Assembly (NCBI RefSeq): GCF_023065955.2
Contig: NW_026623008.1
Location: 1,245,001-1,309,000, forward strand
From: Ursus arctos
Lineage: Eukaryota; Chordata; Mammalia; Carnivora; Ursidae
Direction: 5' to 3'
DNA: 64,000 bases
Within the stretch, counting starts at the first letter, position 1, and each line of letters begins with the position of its first letter. Shown in pieces: positions 56,659 through 64,000 of this stretch. Position numbers and translations under genes: made by a program. Under the pieces are notes generated by a model. It had not been told where the DNA came from. It was given only the letters and a program-made list of their open reading frames with translations, and did not search any database.

Positions 56659-59600
56659 GAGCCAACTGCTCTGCCAGGCATGGCCCCTGGGACTTCACCT
56701 GTGCTCTCAGGACAGACAGGTGCTGGCACTTGGCGGGAGTGAGGGGAACCTGCAGCTCAGAGCACACGGGTCTGTGTATGAATGAAAGGGCGAGGGGGAG
56801 GCCCTTGGGCTGCTGGCCAAGGACTAGGGGGGCTCACAGGGCCCCTCCTGGAGGCCCCCACGGGGACAGAGCCTACCTGGGCAGTGAGGAGCTGACAGAT
56901 GGCTCAGGCCTAAAGATCAGCCCCCCACCTGTACCCTGCCGACCCTACCTCTGGGGACAGCTCTGGGGCACGGGGCTCTTCCAGACTGGTGAGGCTGTCA
57001 GGGGCCAGGCAATTGGCTGGCTTAGAACTCAGGGTCCAGCCTGGCCTCAGAGGTGGGAGGAGAGGATCGTACCCTCGCAGAATGGGGCACGAGAGCACAC
57101 AGGCTCCCAGGGCCTGAAGGTCCAGTGCAAAGTCCTGGCTTGAAGATGCACGAGTGCTGGGAGCCCTGGGGAGTCCATGCCTGCCTGCGCCTCCTGGAGG
57201 GACACTGGGCCTCTCATGCAGTCTCTGGGCACAGGGGTCCCCTACAGAACCCTTTGACCCGCCCCTGGCTTGGCTGAGTCTGGGCTCTGACCAGATCCTC
57301 TTGAGGCGGCCCAGAGCAGTGGGGAGACCGTGCAGCCTGGGGCCTGCAGGGGGTTGGGCTCCGGGCTGGCTGCAGAGGGAAGTGAGCAGCAGGGGTGGGG
57401 AGTTGACGTTGGCCTGGAGCTGTGGACCCCAGACCCTGGGCAGCTCAGACCCAACCAGCTGTGTCCACAGTAGTCCCCGAGAGCCTGGGCCTCCCTGGCC
57501 ATCTTCGTGGCCACCCTCCCAGCGCCCTGGAGCCCAGGGAAGGGGGGCTGACTCCCCGCCAGGCAGAGCAGCTCTGCCCATTAGCGTCAATTGGGTTGTC
57601 GAGAAATCTCAAGATTGTTCCCACCACCTGGAAGTCCCTGATCAAAGGAGAGACTTGTGTCGGGGTAAAGAGTGCCTTGAACAGTTTCACGAAGTCTGAG
57701 ATAACAGCGGAGTGCAGGCTAGGCCCAGCGTGGCCCTCGGACGGCCCTCAGAGTGGCTCCAGGCTGAGCGTGCCTTCACCCGCCGTGGTGACTGTGCAGA
57801 AAGAGCAGCCGAGGGACTCCTTCGGGGGGCACATCTGGGGCTGAGGGCCAGGTCTGTGCTTTTGGGTCTCATCCTCGTAGAATGTTTTCATTCGCCCTGA
57901 GGGCTGGCAGCTGAACGGAGAACGGGCAGCCACCCTGCCCTGGATTCCTGGCTGTACCACCCAGCACGGAACGGGGTGGGAGACCAAATCACCCCGCGGG
58001 CTGGACACTCAAAGCAATGGGCGTCTCTGCCCAGCTCCAGCCACACCTTGGGGAGGGCTGCCGGCCTGGGCCATCCTGTCAGACCCAGGGCTGCCCGCAA
58101 ACTGAGCTCCAGACACGTGGTCTGTGTCTGTTGTCTTCTGTGCCCCAGCACCCGTGGCTCTGCCCCGTCCCAGTTGTGGCATGGATGCGGGGGTCCTGGA
58201 GTGAGGCTCTGGGGCCTTGCCGGGTGCCTGTCTCAGTGCCAAGCTAGGCGTCCGTGGTAGAGATCAGCCTTCCCAAGAGCAGTCCTCTCACTGGCCACAG
58301 GGATAGGGGGTGTCTGTGGTCCCCTGGTTCTCTGGTGATGCCCCTGGTTCAGAGAGGGCCTCACCTCTCTGGCACCCACCCCCCAGTCACCCCAGATTGT
58401 GTCAGCACATGACGAAAGACTAGCCCAATGGCACGCAGAGTGTGGAGCATTGCTGTCCATGGTGCTGACCTGACGTCCATTCCTGCTGTGCCGTCACCCT
58501 CCAGGCAGGTCCTGCTCACACCCCGCCCCACCTCACCAGCCCAGAGCACTCAGGGTCTGGAGCAGCACCTTCTATGAGGCCCTTCTGGCCCATTCCTAGA
58601 GATTGCCATGGCCCCAGGGCACCTCAGGCTCCTCTGGGCCGCCCGGCCTGCGGTTGCTGAGTCCCTTGCCCTCTGGGTCTGTCCCTGGCCTTGGTGTTTG
58701 GTGTTTCCAGGGTCTGACACTTCAGTAATGCTCCCTGAGTGGTGGGTTCTGTGGTCTCACTGGGGTCCCAGTGGGTTTGCTCCTGCGGGGCTCCTGTAAT
58801 ACAGTGTTGTGTGGGCTGCCCTGTCTGCAAGAGAAAGACAGTGGCCAGGTCCTCTCTCTGTTGTGGAGACTGAAGCCAGGGCACTCTGTACACCCTGGGG
58901 CCTTGAGCTTTTCTAACCAATGGGCAGCCAAGTGTAATTACAGGCTTACGGCCCAGGGTGGGCATTAACTCCAGAGTGGGGTGTTAGCTCCCAGTATAGG
59001 GTGTTGGCTCCAATGTGGGGTGTTAGCTCCCACAGTGAGGGCTTGACCCCCAAGGTGAAGTGTTGGCTCTAAAGTGGGGTGTTGACTCCAGGATGGAGTA
59101 TTGGCCCCCAGATGGGGTGTTGGCTCCCAGTAGAGGGTATTGGTTCCCGGATGGGGCATTGACCCCCAGAGTGAAGTTTTGATTCCAGTGTGGGGTGACT
59201 GTGTCAGGTGTAAGTTGATCTTGAAAGGCTGGGACTAGGGGAGGGGAAGGTCAGATCTGTGTTAAAGGGTCACCCAGTGGCTTCTTGGTGGGAGAGTCAG
59301 AGGGGGAGCCCAGTTAATTCACTGCTGCCAGGATCCCAGGTGGCTATCAGTGTGGGACGCTGGGGACACAGAGGTTTTGGCTCGCAGGAAGCAGACACAG
59401 ATGACCACCAGGGGACGCTGGGCTTTGAGGAATTCTGTGCCTTCTATAAGATGATGTCCACCCGCCGGGACCTCTACCTGCTCATGCTGGCCTACAGCGA
59501 CCACAAGGACCACCTGGACGCCGCTGACCTCCAGCGCTTCCTGGAGGTGGAGCAGAAGGTGAGGGCACGGCCGTGGGAGCAGGGTCCTAGCCTCCGTGGC

Positions 59601-62559
59601 CGCAGCCCGGGCTCCCAGGGCCCTTGAACAGGTTCAGTGTGGCGGAGAACACTTCAGTGTGAAAGGATGGGCCACAGCCTGGCATTCAGGGTTCCACTTA
59701 GTGCACCTGCTTTGGTTCCCATCATGGGCCATGGCAGCATATTTCAGGGTGTGTCCCATGGAGGCCCTCAGCAGGTGGGGAAGTTCTGTGGTTTCTTCTC
59801 TGTGGGCCTCTGAGCAGCTCAGCCCTGACCACAGACACCCCGGCTTCCTGAAGGGGGCCTACGCTTGACCACAACCTTTAGTGTGGAGTTCCTCCTCGAA
59901 CAGGATTTCCATGTCCCAGCCTTCCCACCTGTTCCCACCACGGGTCTGGCTAGCTTATACCCCTAAGATCCAGGCCCACTGCCACCGCCATTCACCCATT
60001 TGTCCAGCAGATGCCCGGATGCCTTTGGGTGCCAGAGGGGCATGCCTACCCATTTCTCTTGACTCTAGGCCTTCCTGTCCATCCTAAGAGGCTGAGGGCT
60101 CCCTGGGCATTGCCCTGCTGACTGGGACCCAGCATCCAGAGGCTCAGGGATGTGGACCCCTCAACCTCAGCTGAGGCAGGGGCTGGGTGTTGCTTTCTGT
60201 GGTGGGCAGGAGGCTGGAAATCTGCAGTGGGAGAGGGGAAGGCCAGTGTCCCCTGAGGAAAGAGTGCTCCTATGGTGGGGCTCAGACAGCATAGGGTTCC
60301 CATCCTTAGGGCTGGTGTGCGGCAACCATGAGGACCAGCTTCCAGACTTGTAACTTCCTGGAACCCTCAGGGACCCAGGTCTGGGCAGAGACTGGGAGGG
60401 GCGGTCAGCCTTGAGGTTAGGGGCCAGAAGCAGTGGCCACTGGGCTGGGCCTGGGGCTGGGTGGCTGGATCAGCAGGAGTGGCTGAGAGACCCAGGCTGG
60501 GTCTACGTGGCATTTGCCCAAGATCTCCCACCACTGCTGTCCTGGGCTGGCACCTTGCCCCACTCTGCCCTGTGAGGCTGCCTCAGGCCCGGGGTGTGAC
60601 AGAGCGCTACCCCTGGGGCTGTTCTCCCAGAACCCCTCCCCACACTCATACAGTTTGCTGGGGTTCTGTCCTTGTGGCAGTCCTGCTGGGGGGAGCACTG
60701 GCATCTTGTCCAGTTGGGAGAGGCTGGAATCAGCCTTGTGGGATCCTGACGTCCAGGGCGACTCCTGCCCAGCCCAGCCACTGTGGGCAGCATTGGAATG
60801 AGGCTTTGGGTTCTCTGTGGGTGGAGGGTGGGAGAGTGGTCCTGTCTGGGATGGGCAGTACTGACTCATTATTCCCTGCCTTTTGCCCTAAGCTTTCCAG
60901 AACTCTCTCTATATCTGGGGCTCAAACTGTCCACCGGGTGGGAGGTTTGAGCCCTGACCCGGGGCCCTGGATTCTGGGCCTCCCAAGGTCCATTGCTGCT
61001 CTGAGCTCTGACCCCATTTGCCCCGCTTTCCCCTCTATCACCCCCCCCCCCCCCGCAGTCCTCGGGACTTTCTAGAAGCCTGGCTGGCGGAACTGCGTCT
61101 GGGAACTGGGGCTCCTGGCCTGGGCTGCCCCTCAGAGCCCTGGGAGATCACTCAGCCTCTGTGCGTGGGGTCGTCGATGTGCAGGGCCGCCTTGGGCTCG
61201 GCTTTGTTGTGCAGCTTTCCTGTGAGAGATGAAGGCAGCAGGGGGAGGCAGGGAGAGGAGGTTCCCTGTGCCCCTGGACTTCCTCCAAGGTGGGACTGGG
61301 TTCTGGTTGTCCTGCACTCCTGCACACAGGAGGCTCCCTGCCAGGACGGCCCTGCTCCATAGCTCTTGAGACCTAACACGGTGGGCATGAGGGGTGGCCC
61401 AGCTGATGGAACCAAAGACTCCTCCCCTGCTTCAAGGATCTGCAGTCAGGGACAACTCTTCCAAAGCCAGTAGTCCTCTGGCCACCAAGTCCCGAGTCTT
61501 ATGACACTGGGGGTAGCCAGTCAGGGAATCAGCCTGCAGGGGCCCGAGCCTCCCCCCCCCCCCCCGCCATGGTCGGTCTTGACGTGACCATCAGAGGCAG
61601 AGTAGGAGGCAGTGGTGGTGGTTGTGGAGGAGGGGGTGCTGCCTGAGGCTAGCCCAGGCCAGTGATGGGCTAGCCTGGGCTTAAGCCCTTGCTCTGGCCT
61701 AGATGGCAGGTGTGACCCTTGAGAGCTGCCGGGATATCATCGAGCAGTTTGAGCCCTGCCCAGAAAACAAGAGTAAGGGGGTGCTGGGCATTGACGGTGA
61801 GTGGGGGCGTCGCTGCTGTCCTGGCAGGCCGATGGGTGGTGCTGGCGGGCAACCCGTGGGCCTGAGCGGGCAGCCTCCTGTTCTGCATGGTGCGGGGATG
61901 GGTGGTGCCGAGATGAGCTGTGTGGTGGGGCCGGCGCGCGGGGGCTAAGCACCCACCGTGCCTCCGCGCAGGCTTTACCAACTATACTCGGAGTCCTGCC
62001 GGCGACATCTTCAACCCCGAGCACCACGGCGTGCACCAGGACATGACGCGGCCGCTGAGCCACTACTTCATCACCTCGTCCCACAACACCTACCTCGTGG
62101 GCGACCAGCTCATGTCCCAGTCTCGGGTGGACATGTACGCCTGGGTCCTGCAGGCCGGCTGCCGCTGTGTGGAGGGTACGTGGTGGGGGCCCAAGGACGC
62201 CACGTTCCCTCAGCCCTGGGGCCCCGGGCCTGGGCTGCAGACCGGCGTCTCCCCTGGGGGACAGCCCTGTGGGGTCTCTGAGCAGGGTGTCTACCCTCCT
62301 CCCAGGCAGGGGCTGTGACAGGCTCCTCCTGGTGTTAATTGCTGAGCGAGAGGACCCCTTCAGTCAGCCCACGAGCTGTGGGTCTCCGGGCGTGGGCAGC
62401 CAGGCTCCTGGAGCTGACTGAGTTCTGCCTGCCCGCAGTGGACTGCTGGGACGGGCCTGACGGGGAGCCCATTGTGCACCACGGCTATACTCTGACCTCC
62501 AAGATCCTCTTCAAAGATGTCATCGAAACCATCAACAAATATGCTTTTGTCAAGAATGA
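51683..62559 (+). CDS. PLCH2: PLCH2, phosphoinositide phospholipase C eta-2, 5' part (8 coding exons; continues past 64000)
   Basis: PLC-eta2 is a calcium-sensitive, mainly neuronal enzyme that cleaves PIP2 to IP3 and diacylglycerol at the plasma membrane. Eight exons join in frame to about 411 residues. Residues 1-42 are the N-terminus. A PH domain spans about 50-158 ([36 protein letters not shown]). EF-hands include a canonical loop at D182-E193 ([12 protein letters not shown]) and a second at D218-E229 ([12 protein letters not shown]). The X-domain half starts at about 327. Catalytic His341 and Asn342 (SSHNTYL), Glu371 and Asp373 (VEVDCWDG) and His386 (HHGYT) are all present. By PLC-delta1 numbering these are His311, Asn312, Glu341, Asp343 and His356. 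The rest of X, the Y, C2 and C-terminal tail lie to the right. Family members with the same [12 protein letters not shown] and [20 protein letters not shown] segments identify eta-2 rather than eta-1. The ATG at 51683 matches the long form's start (MS.PWPS). Confidence 0.96.
51807..53492 (+). other. PLCH2: PLCH2 intron 1
   Basis: GT-AG, 1686 bp and GC-rich. I see no further exon or clear repeat. Confidence 0.8.
53493..53639 (+). CDS. PLCH2: PLCH2 coding exon 2 (start of PH domain)
   Basis: The acceptor is GTCCAG|TGGAG and the donor AAGA|GTGAGT. It encodes [20 protein letters not shown] and onward to [10 protein letters not shown]. The acceptor takes one base from the preceding exon, which is why alternative phase-1 first exons fit. 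An internal Met (MSAM) could serve as a start in shorter transcripts. Confidence 0.95.
53640..55444 (+). other. PLCH2: PLCH2 intron 2
   Basis: GT-AG, 1805 bp. A small AT-richer patch with TGAGTCATC (AP-1/MAF-like) followed by CCTAATTCAGATTCTGAATG lies at 55040-55080. No repeat array is seen. Confidence 0.8.
55445..55688 (+). CDS. PLCH2: PLCH2 coding exon 3 (rest of PH domain and linker)
   Basis: The acceptor is CCCGCAG|TCTCC. It encodes [20 protein letters not shown] through to ARRQRTRDQ, ending after CA of a Gln codon. The 3' boundary is followed by ATATCCTTGG, a U12-type donor and not GT. Confidence 0.93.
55689..55894 (+). other. PLCH2: PLCH2 intron 3, U12-type with AT-AA termini
   Basis: The intron is 206 bp. 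The 5' end ATATCCTT is a perfect match to the U12 donor consensus. TCCCTAACT at 55876-55884 matches the U12 branch-point consensus TCCTTRACY at eight of nine positions, with the branch adenosine 12-13 nt before the exon. Keeping frame (CA+G TGG CTG, Gln-Trp-Leu) places the acceptor after CCCTAAA, so the terminal dinucleotide is AA in place of AC or AG. There is no polypyrimidine tract, as expected for the minor spliceosome. Confidence 0.8.
55895..56024 (+). CDS. PLCH2: PLCH2 coding exon 4 (EF-hand 1)
   Basis: It begins with the G of the split Gln codon, then [20 protein letters not shown] through [11 protein letters not shown]. The donor is CAAG|GTGAGG, phase 0. The calcium loop has Asp/Asn/Asp/Ser and Glu at the ligand positions. 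Confidence 0.94.
56584..56658. repeat. (CT)n(CA)n compound dinucleotide microsatellite
   Basis: About eight CT units (56584-56598) run into a CA tract from about 56600 to 56658, interrupted near its end by TATA. Confidence 0.95.
58951..59198. repeat. Degenerate minisatellite, about 20-bp unit, about 12 copies
   Basis: Variants of GTGGGGTGTTGGCTCCCAG recur about every 18-22 bp (for example near 59014, 59074 and 59114). The copies are well diverged, indicating an old array. It ends about 190 bp before PLCH2 exon 5. Confidence 0.85.
59388..59558 (+). CDS. PLCH2: PLCH2 coding exon 5 (EF-hand 2)
   Basis: The acceptor is GCTCGCAG|GAAGC and the donor AGAAG|GTGAGG. The exon is exactly 57 codons, phase 0 at both ends: [20 protein letters not shown] through [11 protein letters not shown]. 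Confidence 0.96.
59559..61702 (+). other. PLCH2: PLCH2 intron 5
   Basis: GT-AG, 2144 bp. It contains poly-C runs at 61041-61054 and 61552-61565 (14 each). No exon or clear repeat family is otherwise seen. Confidence 0.8.
61703..61796 (+). CDS. PLCH2: PLCH2 coding exon 6 (EF-hand to X linker)
   Basis: The acceptor is GGCCTAG|ATGGC and the donor GACG|GTGAGT. It encodes [20 protein letters not shown], then [11 protein letters not shown] plus one base. Confidence 0.95.
61797..61971 (+). other. PLCH2: PLCH2 intron 6
   Basis: A short GT-AG intron of 175 bp. Nothing else is seen. Confidence 0.85.
61972..62175 (+). CDS. PLCH2: PLCH2 coding exon 7 (start of catalytic X domain)
   Basis: The acceptor is CGCGCAG|GCTTT and the donor GAGG|GTACGT. 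It encodes [20 protein letters not shown], then the X-domain start with catalytic His341-Asn342 in [14 protein letters not shown], and ends at Glu371, a calcium ligand. Confidence 0.96.
62176..62438 (+). other. PLCH2: PLCH2 intron 7
   Basis: GT-AG, 263 bp. Nothing else is seen. Confidence 0.85.
62439..62559 (+). CDS. PLCH2: PLCH2 coding exon 8 (X domain, second catalytic His)
   Basis: The acceptor is CCCGCAG|TGGAC and the donor AATGA|GTGAGT. It encodes [20 protein letters not shown], then [20 protein letters not shown], ending inside a Glu codon (phase 2). Asp373 and His386 lie here. The next exon (expected to start with Tyr-Pro-Val) is not found before 64000. Confidence 0.96.
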
Positions 62560-64000
62560 GTGAGTGGCTGGGACTGGGGAGGGGGGCACCGAGCAGGGGT
62601 TTGGGTGGGGGAGGGGCTCAAATGGCTCTTCCTGCCCCTCTGGCACATCCTACCTTGGGAGGTGTGTTTGCAGAGCCCGAGGGGTTGATTTTGAGGTCTG
62701 TTGTTGAGGCTGAGAGTCAGGGAAGGGAGTGGAGCCGCAGCTCTGGGGAGAGGGAAGGCAGTGGGTGCAGGAGCTGAGAGTGGATGGGCTGTGGCTGGTG
62801 GGGAACGTGTGCCAGCAGCCCCTGTCCACACCCACTAGGCAGTCCCTGGGGTCAGCTGCCTGCGGCAGTGGTAGCTCTGGCACTAATTACCCCCAAGAAG
62901 CTACTCCACGTCCGAACTCAATTTGCTGTCACTCAGCAGTAGCTACAGACACTGTTGGACAAAATCCAATTTAGTTTCTGGAAATAGAAGACCGCCTCCC
63001 CACGCTTACAGTCACCTTCAAGTCTTGGCTAAACAAGGCTCCCAGGCAAGGAAAGAACTAATTTAATGAGGGAGGGGAGGAGAAGCAAGATTGATTTAGG
63101 AAATAGAAATAGAGGGGCCCCTCCTGAAAGAGCTTGCCCAAGCTCTGTCTTGGGCTGCCAGAAGGGAGTGGGAGTGAGGTGTGGCAGCCTAGGCCCTAGA
63201 ACTGCAGGTGAGAGAGGCATCTCAGGGCAGGGGAGGTGGGACAGACAGGTCTCTGTAGCTGCAAAGGACCCAGGGACTTAGGATAGGGTCTTAGGACAGG
63301 GCTCACGCCTTATGTGCGTTAGCATAATCTTTGCAGGCATAGGGTTCTTCCCTAGGGCCTTGCGCTTTAGGCTTCAGTCCCTTGCCTGAGAAATGGGGAG
63401 TACTTTTGCCCCAAGTCCTGTTTGCCCTCTCCGCTTCACAGGACTTGCCTATCTCTTGCTCTGATTCATGCCTTCTAGGTCTGGGTCACCTACGTTTTCT
63501 AAAAAGATCATGTTACCTTTTGGCAAAAATCCAAATAAAACGTGCACTTGGTTAAAAAATAAGTCAAACCACTGAAGAGCATATAATGAAAACCCCTATG
63601 TTTTACTCCCGCTTCTGCATACACAGGTAATAGCGATGTTTTACCAGATGGTATGTGCCTGGCTTATGTCTCCTTGCCTATGGGGCCAGTGTTGGGACCC
63701 CAGAACCATCACAGGACCATGTCTCAGTATCTAGGTCAATGAGATCATCTTTCTCAGTCTATTCATTGCTCCTCACTTGAGTCCACATCATTTTTAAACC
63801 ATGACTTTGCTGACTTGCTTGAATGTTTCCTCTTATTTTCCTGGAGTTTCTAATTGCTTTTTTTTTTTTTTTATTGGGATATGAACTACATGCCTTCTTT
63901 ACCTGTCCCTAAAATCTCTCAGCTCCTTTCCTACCCACCCAGTTGCTTTTCAAAGCCATTGATGGGCTCCCTCCCAGAGTGGCTGGCAGTTCCATCTATC
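62560..64000 (+). other. PLCH2: PLCH2 intron 8 (5' part)
   Basis: It begins GTGAGTGG. An AT-richer block at 62880-63115 (for example CTCAATTTGCTGTCACTCAG) may be regulatory. From about 63480 the GC content falls sharply and the sequence looks like one or more old interspersed repeats, including a 15-T run at 63858-63872 followed by ATTGGGATATGAAC. No exon was found. Confidence 0.7.
63480..64000. mobile_element. Probable old interspersed repeat sequence, family unassigned
   Basis: A/T-rich sequence with strings such as AGTCAAACCACTGAAGAGCA and TATAATGAAAACCCC resembles the 'AACAGTACAGAAGAGTATAAAGTGAAAAGT' class of ancient repeats. The T-run followed by TTATTGGGATATGAACTACA resembles another common old element. 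A repeat library is needed to name them. Confidence 0.4.

Larger units (their letters stand above)
56025..59387 (+). other. PLCH2: PLCH2 intron 4
   Basis: GT-AG, 3363 bp, the longest complete intron after exon 2. It holds a CT/CA microsatellite (56584-56658), an AT-richer block at 57575-57715 that may be conserved regulatory DNA, and a 20-bp minisatellite (58951-59198) shortly before exon 5. Confidence 0.8.

Noticed and set aside
58965..59159. Repetitive minus-strand peptide frame with NTP-H-W-S-Q units
   Set aside because: It is a by-product of the 20-bp minisatellite in PLCH2 intron 4. It has no start context or splice support.

Overview
This is vertebrate nuclear DNA from a carnivoran mammal. 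Genes are split by GT-AG introns, CpG islands sit at first exons, and decayed MIR, L2 and L1 copies are scattered throughout. One intact tRNA-derived Can-SINE lies at 36009-36230 with perfect 14-bp target-site duplications. The form of that SINE points to an arctoid (bear, seal or mustelid relative), but the species cannot be fixed from this window. The gene content and order match the PEX10-PLCH2 interval of human 1p36.3, a GC-rich subtelomeric region.

Layout. At the left edge are the first two coding exons of PEX10 on the minus strand, reading out of the window. Their CpG-island promoter is at about 930-1560. About 50 kb of GC-rich sequence without any convincing separate protein-coding gene follows (1.6-51.7 kb). 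It contains MIR/L2 fragments, an L1 ORF2 3' remnant (9.75-10.36 kb), a strong CpG island at 24.83-25.62 kb, a 29-bp x 15 minisatellite (35.08-35.52 kb), the Can-SINE, a second GC-box-rich promoter-like block at 42.7-42.93 kb, and several AT-richer islands that could be conserved regulatory DNA.

From 51683 to the right edge is the 5' part of PLCH2 (phospholipase C eta-2) on the plus strand. Eight coding exons give about 411 residues: N-terminus, PH domain, EF-hands and the first half of the catalytic X domain. All five recognisable active-site or calcium-ligand residues of that half are present. The gene continues beyond 64000.

Most notable points. (1) Intron 3 of PLCH2 (55689-55894) carries a perfect U12-type 5' splice site and a near-perfect U12 branch point, but to keep the reading frame it must end in AA, giving a rare AT-AA minor-spliceosome intron. 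(2) Two upstream CpG or GC-box promoter regions each hold a short ATG-initiated exon (25333-25363 and 42887-42929) ending in a phase-1 donor. Both would splice in frame to PLCH2 exon 2, like the 51683 exon, which suggests alternative promoters and alternative N-termini. (3) Old repeats here have gained CpGs, consistent with strong GC-biased evolution. I found no bacterial-type system, CRISPR, RNA gene or new protein family; the long open frames in the GC-rich DNA look like composition artefacts.
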